NCBI RefSeq assembly: GCF_030466405.1
Contig: NZ_JAGGJF010000003.1
Location: 310,001-374,000 of the forward strand
Source of the DNA: Pseudidiomarina terrestris
GTDB taxonomy: Bacteria; Pseudomonadota; Gammaproteobacteria; Enterobacterales; Alteromonadaceae
Reading direction: 5' to 3'
DNA: 64,000 nucleotides
The notes under the pieces were generated by a model. The model searched no databases and was not told where the DNA came from. It saw only the letters and a program-made list of their open reading frames with translations. The number at the start of each line of letters is the position of its first letter. Position 1 is the first letter of the stretch. Positions 16,779 to 26,409 of the stretch are shown piece after piece. A program made the translations under genes and the position numbers.

Positions 16779-18935
16779 ATGAAAAAGTCACTTATTGCAT
16801 TGGCTCTGGTGAGCTCAGTGGCCGTTGCTGATGAAGGCATGTGGATGCCGCAGCAGCTGCCAGAAATCGCGGATAAACTTAAAGCAGCGGGTCTTGAACT
16901 GGATCCAAATGAGCTGACCCAATTAACCGAGTTCCCTATGGGAGCCGTCGTCAGCTTAGGCGGGTGTTCCGCCTCCTTTGTCTCACCGCAAGGGCTGGTT
17001 GTTACTAATCACCACTGTGTTTACAACAGCATTGCTTACAACTCCACGCCCGAGAATGATTTATTAGCGAACGGCTTTTTGGCCGCGACTATGGATGAGG
17101 AAGTGGCAGCGGCACCCGGCTCACGTATTTACGTCACCAAAGCTGTGGAGAATGTCACCACTCAGGTCATTGATGCTGAAACTGCAAAGCTGACTGGCAA
17201 AGACCGCGTCGATGCCATTGAAGAGAACTACAAGCGTATTGTGGCGCAATGCGAAGAAGACGCAGGGCACCGTTGCTCGGTGTCGTCATTCTATGGTGGT
17301 CTTGAGTACTATCTGATCAAGCAGTTAGAAATCAAAGACGTGCGTCTGGTTCACGCACCAGCTGAAGGTGTAGGTAAGTTCGGCGGCGATACTGACAACT
17401 GGATGTGGCCGCGTCACACCGGTGACTACTCGTTCTATCGGGCTTATGTAAGCCCGGCAGGAGAGTCTGCTGAATTTGCTGAAGAGAACGTGCCTTATCA
17501 GCCGGAACATCACCTAACTATTGCCAGCGAAGCATTGGATGAAGGTGACTTCGTCATGGCCCTAGGGTATCCGGGCCGAACCAACCGTCACCGCCTGCCA
17601 AGTGAAGTCGAAAATACCTTTACCTGGAGTTATCCCAATACCGTGGAACGTTTCCGCGATAACCTGGACATCATTGCGGCACAGACCGAAGACAATAAAG
17701 ACGCTGAGCTTAAATATGCAAGCCGCGTTGCGGGATTAAATAATTACCTGAAAAATCGTCAGGGCATGCTCGACAGTTTTGCCAACTCTGACCTTTTACA
17801 GCGTAAACAAGCCGAACATCAAGCCTTAAAAGAGTGGGTCAGCAGCAGCGCTGAAAACGGTGCTGCCTATGCAGAGGATCTGCAAGCGATTGAGCAGCTG
17901 CTTGCCGAACGCCATGCCGGTGAACGTGACGACTATTACCGTTCATTGGCGACACCGCGCTTATTGGGAATGGCCTCAGTACTCTATAAATTAAGCCAGG
18001 AACAAGTGAAACCTGATGCCGAGCGTGAGGCGGGCTATCAGGAACGTGACTTGCCGCGCTTTGAAGCTTATGTGGCTGGCTTTGACCGGAGTTATGACGC
18101 GAGTGTGGAAATGGCGCTCGATTTTTACAACCTGAAAAATTATTTGCAGACGCCGGCCGAGCAACGTGATGCGATCTTCGATAATGCGCTGGGATTGCAA
18201 GCGGAAATGTCTGACGCAGAGCTGCGAGATCTGATTGCGCGCTGGTATGCAGAGACAGATCTGAGCGAGCTCGATGTTCGTAACGCGCTGCTGGAAGCAA
18301 CGCCGAGCCAGTTTGCCGATAGTAATGACGTTTTCGTGCAGGCGGCTGTGGCATTGTATCCACAGCAGCAAGCCGAGCAGGATAAAGCGGAAGAGTTAGC
18401 AGGTCAGATCCAGGCTGCTTACGCGAACTACATGCGGGCCAAGATTGCGTTCATGCGTCAACAAGGTGAAGCTGTCTACCCTGATGCTAATAGTACGCTT
18501 CGGGTCACTTATGGCACAGTCACCGGCCGTGATCACGGTACTTATGATGGTACTGCCTGGACGGCCTTTACGACGTTGCGCGGTATCCAGCAAAAAGCGA
18601 CAGGTGAAGGTGAGTTTAACGCCCCACAAGCTCAGTTGGATGCGATCAAGAATGAAAACTACGCCGACTACTATGTTGAAAGTCTGGACTCGGTACCGGT
18701 GAACTACCTGGCTACTCTTGATATTACCGGAGGCAACTCAGGTTCTGCTGTGCTCAACGGTAAAGCAGAACTTGTCGGTTTGGCTTTTGACGGGACGCTG
18801 GATTCCATTATCTCTGACTGGGATTTCAATATTGATAATACCCGTTCAATCCAGGTCGACAGTCGCTTCATGTTATGGCAGATGGAAGTCGTAGACGGTG
18901 CCGATAACCTGCTGAAAGAGCTCGGTATTAAGTAA
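16779..18935 (+). CDS. S46-family dipeptidyl-peptidase (DPP7-like)
   Basis: 718 aa with a signal peptide ending about residue 17 (VSSVAVA). S46 peptidases are trypsin-fold enzymes that remove dipeptides from oligopeptides in the periplasm. The catalytic His lies in TNHHCVYN (about 77-84) and the serine in TGGNSGSAVLNG (about 640-651). The residue after LVGLAFD is Gly, as in DPP7 (hydrophobic P1), where DPP11 has Arg for Asp/Glu; this reading of the family marker is from memory. The S9, M16 and M3 peptidases in this window would share its role in peptide use. A terminator follows closely. Confidence 0.93.
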   Translation: MKKSLIALALVSSVAVADEGMWMPQQLPEIADKLKAAGLELDPNELTQLTEFPMGAVVSLGGCSASFVSPQGLVVTNHHCVYNSIAYNSTPENDLLANGFLAATMDEEVAAAPGSRIYVTKAVENVTTQVIDAETAKLTGKDRVDAIEENYKRIVAQCEEDAGHRCSVSSFYGGLEYYLIKQLEIKDVRLVHAPAEGVGKFGGDTDNWMWPRHTGDYSFYRAYVSPAGESAEFAEENVPYQPEHHLTIASEALDEGDFVMALGYPGRTNRHRLPSEVENTFTWSYPNTVERFRDNLDIIAAQTEDNKDAELKYASRVAGLNNYLKNRQGMLDSFANSDLLQRKQAEHQALKEWVSSSAENGAAYAEDLQAIEQLLAERHAGERDDYYRSLATPRLLGMASVLYKLSQEQVKPDAEREAGYQERDLPRFEAYVAGFDRSYDASVEMALDFYNLKNYLQTPAEQRDAIFDNALGLQAEMSDAELRDLIARWYAETDLSELDVRNALLEATPSQFADSNDVFVQAAVALYPQQQAEQDKAEELAGQIQAAYANYMRAKIAFMRQQGEAVYPDANSTLRVTYGTVTGRDHGTYDGTAWTAFTTLRGIQQKATGEGEFNAPQAQLDAIKNENYADYYVESLDSVPVNYLATLDITGGNSGSAVLNGKAELVGLAFDGTLDSIISDWDFNIDNTRSIQVDSRFMLWQMEVVDGADNLLKELGIK

Positions 18936-18953
18936 TTAGTTGCCACTCTTAAG

Positions 18954-18983
18954 AAACACCGCTCACTCGAGCGGTGTTTTTCT
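18954..18983 (+). terminator. Rho-independent terminator after the S46 peptidase gene
   Basis: AACACCGCTC pairs with GAGCGGTGTT over an ACTC loop, then a T-rich run. It lies 20 bp past the stop. Confidence 0.9.
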
Positions 18984-19083
18984 TTGTACATTCTTTACAT
19001 TGCTCCTGTCACTTATTCACGCCACGACTCGTCTATACTCTTACTGACAGTCTAAAACCTGTCTGCCAAACGGAGGTGTTACG

Positions 19084-20460
19084 ATGTTTAAATTCAATCC
19101 GGCGAAATTGCCTTTATTAAAATTCAGTGTGCTTTCTATAGCACTGGCAACCTCGGTTGGCTGTACAGCAATTTCCACTGCGCATGCTGAATCACAAAGC
19201 TATTCGGTAAGCACGACCAATGGCGTCTATACACAAGCGGATCTTGACCGCATGCTGGCGCCTGTCGCCCTATACCCGGACAGCTTACTGTCGCATATCT
19301 TAATTGCTGCGACCTACCCACTGGAAGTGGTCCAGGCCGAGCGCTGGGTTAGCCGCCATGATCATCTGGCACCCGAGCAAGCGCTCGCCCGCGCAGATGA
19401 AGAAAACTGGGACCCCAGCGTCAAGGCGCTGGTTGCAACCCCTGATGTGCTCAAACAGATGAGTGAAAATTTGGAGTGGACCCAGGCGCTGGGCGAAGCT
19501 TTTATTGCGCAGCAAGAAGAAGTTCTGGCCAGCATTCAGGTGCTGCGTGATCGCGCCTATATCGCCGGTAACCTTCGTAGCGACGAACATGTCTCGGTGG
19601 CACGAGAAGCGCGCACCATTCGCATCGAAACCGTGCGCCGTGAGTATATTTATGTGCCGGTTTACGATACTCGTTACGTTTACGGTCCCTGGTGGCATAG
19701 AACTCCGCCGGTGTACTGGGGTCGCCCGGGCGTTACATTTCGCGTGGGCAGCGGTGTTCACTGGTCGCTCTCGTACCATGTACCGCACTGGTATTTCTTT
19801 AGTGATTTCTACTGGCCAAGTCGCTACGTAGTGGTGCATCACCACCATTACCATGAGCGCGAGCGCAATCACCGCCGAGATGATCGTTACCGGCCAAGAC
19901 CAGGTGACGGTGATCGCTGGCGTCATGATCCGCGCCATCGCCGCAATGTTGAATATCGCCACGCCGAGCTGGTCGAAAACCCGCCGCTACGACATCATAA
20001 AGAAGAGCCTGGCAGGGTTGTTGGCACGCCAGTAAAAGATAAGCGTCCGCCGCAAGTGGAGGTACGCCGTCGTCTGCTCGAAGCTGAAGCTCAGCCAAGG
20101 ATGCGTCGAATTGAAGAGCGTGGCCCGATTGCCAAGCAACCAGGACGCGTGGAGCAAAAGCCAAGCGAGCCTGTTATGCGTCAGCAGCCGATCTTTGAGC
20201 GTAAGGCCAACCAACCTGTGGTCAGGCAGCAGCCGCGCTTTGAGCCGAAGCCAAGTCAGCCGGTCGTACGTCAGCAGCCGCGCTTTGAGCCGAAGCCAAG
20301 TCAGCCGGTCGTTCGCCAGCAGCCGCGCTTTGAGCCGAAGCCAAGTCAGCCGGTCGTTCGTCAGCAGCCACGCTTTGAGCCGAAGCCGCGCCCGGAGCCG
20401 AAACCGATGCGTCAACCCGTCGAAGTTAAAGATGGCAAGAGTCGTAAACATATCGACTAA
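19084..20460 (+). CDS. DUF3300-type exported protein with His/Arg-rich middle and tandem-repeat tail
   Basis: 458 aa behind CGGAGG. The hydrophobic leader runs to about residue 38; a Cys at 27 (SVGC) could be a lipobox. The DUF3300 domain (about 45-210) starts with TQADLDRMLAPVALYPDSLL. Next come Trp/Tyr-rich strands and HHHHYHERERNHRRDD, then a strongly basic region. The tail (about 362-436) is five 15-residue repeats of the form QPVVRQQPRFEPKPS. DUF3300 proteins are envelope proteins without a known function. The tail may be an extended spacer or bind peptidoglycan, which is a guess. A TATACT box at 19034-19039 may be its -10. Confidence 0.85.
   Translation: MFKFNPAKLPLLKFSVLSIALATSVGCTAISTAHAESQSYSVSTTNGVYTQADLDRMLAPVALYPDSLLSHILIAATYPLEVVQAERWVSRHDHLAPEQALARADEENWDPSVKALVATPDVLKQMSENLEWTQALGEAFIAQQEEVLASIQVLRDRAYIAGNLRSDEHVSVAREARTIRIETVRREYIYVPVYDTRYVYGPWWHRTPPVYWGRPGVTFRVGSGVHWSLSYHVPHWYFFSDFYWPSRYVVVHHHHYHERERNHRRDDRYRPRPGDGDRWRHDPRHRRNVEYRHAELVENPPLRHHKEEPGRVVGTPVKDKRPPQVEVRRRLLEAEAQPRMRRIEERGPIAKQPGRVEQKPSEPVMRQQPIFERKANQPVVRQQPRFEPKPSQPVVRQQPRFEPKPSQPVVRQQPRFEPKPSQPVVRQQPRFEPKPRPEPKPMRQPVEVKDGKSRKHID
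20167..20391 (+). repeat. Five 45-bp tandem repeats inside the DUF3300 gene
   Basis: Units start at 20167 (degenerate), 20212, 20257, 20302 and 20347. The last four encode QPVVRQQPRFEPKP followed by Ser or Arg and are nearly identical in DNA, including third positions, which points to recent slippage or unequal exchange. Copy number may vary between strains. Confidence 0.92.
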
Positions 20461-20473
20461 GCACGCAAAAAAA

Positions 20474-20511
20474 AAGCGCGAAGGCTGGCATTTGCCACCC
20501 CTCGCGCTTGT
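20474..20511 (-). terminator. Terminator for the M16 peptidase gene
   Basis: Read on the minus strand, AAGCGCGA and TCGCGCTT bracket an inner stem TGGCA/TGCCA, followed by nine T. It lies beyond the M16 stop at 20541. On the plus strand the T run is poor. Confidence 0.8.
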
Positions 20512-20518
20512 ATTAAAC

Positions 20519-20553
20519 AAGCAGTAGTCGGTTTATCGGGCTACTGCTTTTTC
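20519..20553 (+). terminator. Terminator for the DUF3300 gene, inside the M16 gene end
   Basis: AAGCAGTAG (20519-20527) pairs with CTACTGCTT (20541-20549), followed by a run of T. The right arm contains the M16 stop codon, so the two convergent genes have interleaved terminators. Confidence 0.7.
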
Positions 20554-23423
20554 ATTTGCGCATGAAAGTCAGAGAGCTCTTTCACCAGAGTTTGCGTGTC
20601 AAAGTCAGCGAAAGGCTGGTCGGCAAACTTAGTGCCTCGCATTTGCACGCTGACGCGAGCCGCTGCTTCGTTCTGCATGGTGTCCTGGTAGAAAGCTTTG
20701 ATATCTGCCAGCGTCACTTCTTCAACAGCATCAATCAATTGCTGCTTGCTGTCAAAACTGTAATCTTCGCGGTACCAGTCCGATAAGAGTGGCCCCAGTT
20801 CTTCCTGCAGGTTTTTCGGTGGCTCATTCAGGCTTAGCAGGAGACTGCTTTTCAATTGCTCAAACTCCGCCTGAGTCATTTTCTCCAGCTCAGCCGCATA
20901 CTCTGTTTTAAAGGCATCGAAGCGTTCCTGCATTGCTGCGACGTCTTTAACAGGCGTTTGAATGTACATCGCAAAGCCGGTGTAATCGTCAATGCGCACT
21001 GCAGTACCGCCCACAGCATAAGCCAGCTGCTCTTCTGTGCGTAACCGGTCAAAGGCAATATTGCTGAAATGATCTTTGAGTACCGACGCTGCAGCATAGG
21101 TCGCATAGCCTGGTGTCAAATTCACATGCACATCAATTAGGCCCACGTCAGCGACAGCGATATCTTCCTGCCATACCAGATGCTTCTCAGCTTCAGGTTG
21201 CCAGAAAGCTGCCATAGTGTAAGACGTGTCAGCGCTTGCTGCCGGCAACGCAGAATCCAGCGTGGCGACGACAGTGTCGAGCGCCGCGGTATCGTAATTA
21301 CCAAAGGCGAAGACGCGTAACTCATGCTGAGTGAGAAACTCGTTCATGAAGACTTGCAGATCGGTGGCGGTCAACGACTTCGCTGTTTCGATCAAGGTAC
21401 TGGTGTTGTAATTACCTTCACGAATCAATTTATTGTAGGCACCGAAGGCCTGATAAAACGGGAATTGTTGACCCTGGTTGTTCAGTCCCCGAACATAGCG
21501 GTCGACAGCCTGAGCAAAGCTCTGTGGCTCAACATCAACGATGAGTCCGTTCAGCGCGCGCTCCAGCAGCAGGGGCTGTTTATCGGTAAAACCCCCGATG
21601 CGCATGGTCAAGCCGGTACCTGCGGACAGGCGAAGCTGCATTCCGGCAATGCCAGCTTCGGTTGCTAGGGCACTTTGTTCCAGTGCATACAGACTGCTCC
21701 ACAGCGACAACAGCACATCAGCTTTTGCGGATTGCAAGGGTGCTGCACTGTTCATATTAATTTCGAGTAAGCCGCGCGGCTGGTCCGCGAAATCCTGGCT
21801 CGGGTAATGCCAGACGGTTACCTTTTCGTTGTCGATGACAACTTCGGGTTTCTCGCGTTTTTGCTCGGCGACAACGGCAAAGTTTTCGGGCAACATGCGA
21901 TTGACCGCAGGCAGTTCAAGATCGACCATCGGCTCCGCCTGCCAGCGCATTTTCTCGTCTGCTGAAATGGTTACGACCTGGTATTTCCCGTCGTAATAAT
22001 ACAGCTCACTATCATGAGGCTCCTGCTTGCTCACATACCATACCCGCAGTCGCTCGGGGGTCAGCTGCGCTAGCACGTCACGAATCGCTTCTGCATCGAA
22101 GCGTTCATAATGGAAGGGGGCTGCGATCGCCATTTCAGCGGGCACTTCTTGCATGGCCGCAGCAAGGTTAGAGACGTAACCGAATTCGTCAGTCTTTTCC
22201 AGAAAACGGAATTGATTGGCAAGACTGGTTTTGATCTCACTGTAGTATTTTTTGTCGACACCATCGCGCTTGATAAGGTCGATGTAATTCATTAACACAG
22301 CAGTGATTTCGTCGCGTTTTTGCATACCTGTATCGGTCAGGTTGACGTCAATTTGCAGAACACCGTAATTACCATAGTAGGTGGGGCTGGCAGACGCATT
22401 CAGACTCGAAATAAGACCAAGCTTTTTCAGCTCATAAGCAGGGGCACCGGGCATTTCCGAACCCAGCAGGTAGGTAATAAAGCGATTAGGTTTAACGGCA
22501 AACTGGTCGCTGTTATCGTCAATAATGAACTCGAGACGTAATTGTTTTACGTCCTGATTAGGCACGTAGTGAATGCGTTTACCGCCGACTTCTGAAAAAT
22601 CAATTTTAGCGGTGACTTCTGGCTCTGGAATGGCATCATTCTCTATCGAACTAAAGTGCTGGACCGCCATCTTTTCAAGCTCAGCCAGAGATTTATTCCC
22701 CAGCAGGGCAACTTTCATAATATTGGCGGAGTAATACTGCTCATAGAAAGCAACGGTTTCTGCGTGCAGGTTGCTCCCTTCTTTATCACCTAAAGACTCC
22801 AGATTACCAATTAAGAAACGGTTTGCGGGGTGATCGCCAAGCAGGTTACGGGCCAGTTTGAATTGACCGAAAAAGTCCATCTCGCGACGCATGGACCACT
22901 CAGCGTTGACCGCGTTCTTTTCTTTATCGGTGTACTCCGGGTAAAGCATCGGCGCTTTAAAGAAATCTGAGAACCGATCCAAGGCTTCATTCACTGCATC
23001 ATTATTAATGCTAAACATGTAGTTGGTGATATCGAGCCAGGTGGACGCGTTGCGGCTACCGCCATTGGCGGTCATAAAAGAGGAGTAACCTTTGGTGTCA
23101 GGGTAACGTTCTGTGCCCAGAAACAGCATGTGCTCCAGGTAGTGAGCCATACCCTGCTGGGTCATTGGGTCGTGCAACAACCCGACGCCAACACTAAGCG
23201 CGGCGGCTGATTTTTCCGTACCTGGGTCGGATATCAACATCACCTCAAGCTGATTGGGCAGGACAATGGTTTTATAAGCACGGTCATCATTAGGAGATTT
23301 GATGACCTCGGCTGCTGTTTGCTGATGCACGGCGGTTGTGGTTTCTGCCGTGGTGTTGGTCTGGCTACCACAACCGGCAAGCAGTGCCAGGCTGATGGCA
23401 CTGGTCAGAACGATACGCTTCAT
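20541..23423 (-). CDS. M16-family (insulinase/pitrilysin-like) zinc peptidase lipoprotein
   Basis: 960 aa, the length of pitrilysin-type single-chain M16A enzymes. The lipobox LLAGC puts the lipid on C18. The inverted zinc motif HYLEH is at 94-98, with the distal Glu likely in NAVNAEWSMRRE (about 168-179). Four alpha-beta domains fit the length; the inactive C-terminal half retains LRTEEQLAYAVGG. It would degrade peptides in the periplasm. The gene stands alone between two divergent or convergent neighbours, with a terminator shared in the 3' overlap. Confidence 0.93.
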   Translation of the reverse strand: MKRIVLTSAISLALLAGCGSQTNTTAETTTAVHQQTAAEVIKSPNDDRAYKTIVLPNQLEVMLISDPGTEKSAAALSVGVGLLHDPMTQQGMAHYLEHMLFLGTERYPDTKGYSSFMTANGGSRNASTWLDITNYMFSINNDAVNEALDRFSDFFKAPMLYPEYTDKEKNAVNAEWSMRREMDFFGQFKLARNLLGDHPANRFLIGNLESLGDKEGSNLHAETVAFYEQYYSANIMKVALLGNKSLAELEKMAVQHFSSIENDAIPEPEVTAKIDFSEVGGKRIHYVPNQDVKQLRLEFIIDDNSDQFAVKPNRFITYLLGSEMPGAPAYELKKLGLISSLNASASPTYYGNYGVLQIDVNLTDTGMQKRDEITAVLMNYIDLIKRDGVDKKYYSEIKTSLANQFRFLEKTDEFGYVSNLAAAMQEVPAEMAIAAPFHYERFDAEAIRDVLAQLTPERLRVWYVSKQEPHDSELYYYDGKYQVVTISADEKMRWQAEPMVDLELPAVNRMLPENFAVVAEQKREKPEVVIDNEKVTVWHYPSQDFADQPRGLLEINMNSAAPLQSAKADVLLSLWSSLYALEQSALATEAGIAGMQLRLSAGTGLTMRIGGFTDKQPLLLERALNGLIVDVEPQSFAQAVDRYVRGLNNQGQQFPFYQAFGAYNKLIREGNYNTSTLIETAKSLTATDLQVFMNEFLTQHELRVFAFGNYDTAALDTVVATLDSALPAASADTSYTMAAFWQPEAEKHLVWQEDIAVADVGLIDVHVNLTPGYATYAAASVLKDHFSNIAFDRLRTEEQLAYAVGGTAVRIDDYTGFAMYIQTPVKDVAAMQERFDAFKTEYAAELEKMTQAEFEQLKSSLLLSLNEPPKNLQEELGPLLSDWYREDYSFDSKQQLIDAVEEVTLADIKAFYQDTMQNEAAARVSVQMRGTKFADQPFADFDTQTLVKELSDFHAQMKKQ

Positions 23424-23539
23424 AAAATGTTCTCTCTTAAGAATGGCGAGTTTAGAAAACTAATCACACCAGTGTAGAACGGCTGAGGCTCGTTTGGCAG
23501 TATTCCTTGCTAAGAAAGGCAATAGCTTTGTAACAAAAT

Positions 23540-24571
23540 CTAATCGTTACTCACACGGACACAATTGCGGCCCTCTTCTTTGGCACGGTAGAGCGCACGA
23601 TCAGCCTCAATAAAGGTGTGCTCGAATGACTTTTTGGGATGCAGCGCGGCAACGCCAAAGCTCATGGTCAGGGTTTGCCCAAAAGCGGTCTCATTATCGG
23701 CAATATACTGGCGTAACCGCTCACTGTAGAGCTTCGCTTGCTCCAGAGTATAGCCTGGCAGTATCAGCATGAACTCTTCGCCCCCCCAGCGGCCGACGAG
23801 GCCATCATTACGGGTAAAGTCGCGCAACAATTGCGCAGCATGGCGCAGAACTTCATCGCCTTTAATGTGGCCGAGACTGTCATTGATCGCTTTAAAGTTA
23901 TCGATATCGGCGATGACCACGGTTGAATGCGAAACTTGCCCGGTTCCCAGCTGACGGTGTTGCATTGCCACCACTGAGTCTAACTTGATGCGGTTGTACA
24001 GGCCGGTCAATTTATCGGTCACAGACTGAATTTCTAATTCACGATAGGCAGACTCACGCGAGCCTTCATAAAACCGGAACAAGAACCAGAGCGCGACACA
24101 GACCTCAATAATATTAAGCAGGGCGCCCAGACCGAGTGCGCGGGGCATGGGCTGCTGAATTTGGATGGCCATAAAGGCGATGACATAAAGGAATAGCAGG
24201 CCGGTAATCCAGGCGCCTAGCTTCCGGCCGAGCAGGAAAAAGACAATGGGGGGGATGATCATGACCCAGAGGATGGCGTAGTTCTGGCCATTTGCCAGAT
24301 GAATGAACACCATCACATTAAAAATGACTGCGGCGCAGGCTAACCACGAGGTGAGTATTAGCTGCCGATGATTACGAAAATAGAGCAGTAATCCGGATGC
24401 GACCGCAAAGCTCACATAATTAAACAGGGCGGTATCGTAGCTGGCAAAAACGAAGACGTTAATGCTACCGATAATGACCGAGAACAGCGCGATAATCTTC
24501 AGCACAGCGCGCAATAACTGTGACTGGTGATGGGCAGACTGATCCGTATAAGTTAAAAGTGAATGGGGCAT
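23540..24571 (-). CDS. Membrane diguanylate cyclase (GGDEF)
   Basis: 343 aa. Residues about 20-185 form six hydrophobic segments in a sensor-like membrane domain. After a short linker (about 185-200) the GGDEF domain begins at VTDKLTGLYNRIKLD, with the active loop GRWGGEEFMLIL (about 262-273), the active GGEEF form. No RxxD inhibitory site is obvious five residues before it. It would make cyclic di-GMP in response to a membrane signal, often to control motility or biofilm. It lies 16 bp from the CNNM/CBS gene, on the same strand. Confidence 0.9.
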   Translation of the reverse strand: MPHSLLTYTDQSAHHQSQLLRAVLKIIALFSVIIGSINVFVFASYDTALFNYVSFAVASGLLLYFRNHRQLILTSWLACAAVIFNVMVFIHLANGQNYAILWVMIIPPIVFFLLGRKLGAWITGLLFLYVIAFMAIQIQQPMPRALGLGALLNIIEVCVALWFLFRFYEGSRESAYRELEIQSVTDKLTGLYNRIKLDSVVAMQHRQLGTGQVSHSTVVIADIDNFKAINDSLGHIKGDEVLRHAAQLLRDFTRNDGLVGRWGGEEFMLILPGYTLEQAKLYSERLRQYIADNETAFGQTLTMSFGVAALHPKKSFEHTFIEADRALYRAKEEGRNCVRVSND

Positions 24572-24587
24572 CGTTTCTCTATCATAA

Positions 24588-25601
24588 CTACTCAGGCTTT
24601 ACCCGTTTCCCCCAGCGCTGCTTGGCATAGCGCCGCAGGCTTGGAATGGTATCGGTTTCATCCATAATGGGCTGCCCCAGGATGGTTTCAATAATGTCCT
24701 CTAAAGTGATGAGACCGAGCCAGGTACCATGCTCATCAAACACCACCGCCATATGCTTCCTGGCCTCTAAAAACCGTGTCAGCGCAGTTTCTAAATCAAT
24801 GCTGGGGCTCAGTACTTCGACCTCACGCGCCAGATTGCTGACTTTCTCGTCCCGGTGCGATTGCAAAGCTTCATTACGCAAAATAATACCGTGCGGTATT
24901 TCGTCATCATCAATCACCGGAAACCGCGAGTAAGGCATGGCTTTCACTTGCTCGAGGAACTCGCCGACGGTGCTGTCGGGACGGACGGCTTCGCAAACCA
25001 TGCGTGGGGTCATTGCCTTGCTGACCTTTATCGCATGCAGATCGAGGATATTACTGATGACGCGTTTTTCATCGGCATCAATTGCTTTTTGCTCGTGGCC
25101 GACAATCGCCAATGCTTTTATTTCAGCGCGGATATCGATGTCGTGGGCATTACCGCCGATACGTTTAGTGATCTGATCCGACGCCCAGATAAAAGGCTTG
25201 AGCGCGATAATCATGGTGTTGAGCATGGGCGGTAACGCAGGGGCCAGGCCGCGCCAGAACTTAGCGCCGATGGTCTTCGGGATGATCTCAGAAAGCACCA
25301 GGATGACCAGAGTCATTACCGCCGAGGCGATGGCAAGATAGCCGTCGCCAAATACCACGCCGACTTGCGCACCAACACCGGCGGCACCGACGGTGTGAGC
25401 AATAGTGTTTAATGTTAAAATTGCCGCCAGCGGGCGATCAATTGTCGACTTCAGTTGTTGCAACTGATCATGCAGCCGCGGGCGGTCGGTCCGCAGCTGA
25501 GCGATGTAACTTGGTGTGATCGAGAGTAACGCTGCCTCCAGTATCGAGCACAGAAATGAAATTCCGACAGCGACAAAGGCGAAAACAATCAGTAAAAACA
25601 T
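24588..25601 (-). CDS. CNNM/HlyC-CorC-type transporter domain protein with CBS pair
   Basis: 337 aa. Residues 1-185 are a DUF21/CNNM domain with an N-terminal helix (MFLLIVFAFVAVGISF) and the EIIPKTIGAKFW motif; about 200-320 are two CBS motifs with PYSRFPVIDDD and KHMAVVFDEHGTWLGLITLE. There is no CorC_HlyC C-terminal domain. Related proteins export Mg or affect divalent-cation resistance at the inner membrane. It precedes the diguanylate cyclase in the same direction, perhaps as an operon. Its divergent neighbour is a DNA glycosylase gene. Confidence 0.88.
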   Translation of the reverse strand: MFLLIVFAFVAVGISFLCSILEAALLSITPSYIAQLRTDRPRLHDQLQQLKSTIDRPLAAILTLNTIAHTVGAAGVGAQVGVVFGDGYLAIASAVMTLVILVLSEIIPKTIGAKFWRGLAPALPPMLNTMIIALKPFIWASDQITKRIGGNAHDIDIRAEIKALAIVGHEQKAIDADEKRVISNILDLHAIKVSKAMTPRMVCEAVRPDSTVGEFLEQVKAMPYSRFPVIDDDEIPHGIILRNEALQSHRDEKVSNLAREVEVLSPSIDLETALTRFLEARKHMAVVFDEHGTWLGLITLEDIIETILGQPIMDETDTIPSLRRYAKQRWGKRVKPE

Positions 25602-25704
25602 TGCGGCCTGCAGTATGAATGAGAAATAAAAGCGCTATTGTGAAACTAGCACAGAGATGGTTAGCTAAGCTAGTGAGTATACGACAATTGACTGAGCAAA
25701 TCCG

Positions 25705-26403
25705 ATGAAATTTGATTACTTTCAAGAGCGTGCACGAGCGCGCAAGGGCGCGACTGAGCTAGAGCAACGACTGCCACAGGTGCATCCCAAACAGCGCCTC
25801 ACCGAATACGATGATGCTTTCTACCTGGCGGAGATGACCCGGGGGATTTTTCGGGCAGGCTTTGTGTGGCGAATTATTGATAACAAGTGGGCGGATTTCC
25901 AGGCAGCATTTAGCGGCTTTGTGCCGCTTTACTGGCAACAGGTGCCGCCAGAGCGTCTGGAGCAGCTTGCCGATGATCCACGCATCGTACGTAACTGGCA
26001 GAAAATTGAAACGGTGCCGGTGAACGCGCGCATGATTGTAGAGGTGGCAGAAGAGCATGGCAGCTTCGGCAATTTTCTTGCCCACTGGCCTTCATCCGAT
26101 CAGGCTGGCTTACTTGACTACTTCAAGGTCAACGGCGCGCGCCTTGCTGGCGCAACTGCACAACACTTTCTAAGGCGCGTTGGCTGGGATGGCTTTGTGC
26201 TATCGGCGGATGTGGTGACGGCATTAAAAAACCATAATCTGATGGACGCCTCGCCAACCAGCAAGCGCGGTATGCGGCAGGCACAACAGGCTTTTAATCA
26301 ATGGCATGAAGAAACCGGATTGCCGTACAGTCATCTGTCGCGGATTGTCTCGATGACGGTCGATGCCGCAGCCGCTGAGCGTAAGCCGCGCCGCCGGTCC
26401 TAG
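25705..26403 (+). CDS. DNA-3-methyladenine glycosylase I
   Basis: 232 aa. It belongs to the Tag family that excises 3-methyladenine from DNA in base-excision repair. The Tag core is seen in FRAGFVWRIIDNKW, AAFSGF and RNWQKIETVPVNA. The family's conserved zinc-binding Cys and His at the termini are not evident, so this is the Tag-like branch of longer proteins. With ogt at 5.5 kb it is a second alkylation-repair gene. It converges with the racemase gene, 6 bp away. Confidence 0.85.
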   Translation: MKFDYFQERARARKGATELEQRLPQVHPKQRLTEYDDAFYLAEMTRGIFRAGFVWRIIDNKWADFQAAFSGFVPLYWQQVPPERLEQLADDPRIVRNWQKIETVPVNARMIVEVAEEHGSFGNFLAHWPSSDQAGLLDYFKVNGARLAGATAQHFLRRVGWDGFVLSADVVTALKNHNLMDASPTSKRGMRQAQQAFNQWHEETGLPYSHLSRIVSMTVDAAAAERKPRRRS

Positions 26404-26409
26404 CCGAGT

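Noticed and set aside
20167-20391. CRISPR-like array
   Set aside because: The 45-bp units are contiguous without spacers and are in frame in a coding sequence.
19799-20527. Long frames on both strands over the repeat part of the DUF3300 gene, rich in Leu/Arg or Ser/Arg
   Set aside because: The 45-bp repeats have a length divisible by three and keep all frames open, which produces repetitive shadow proteins.
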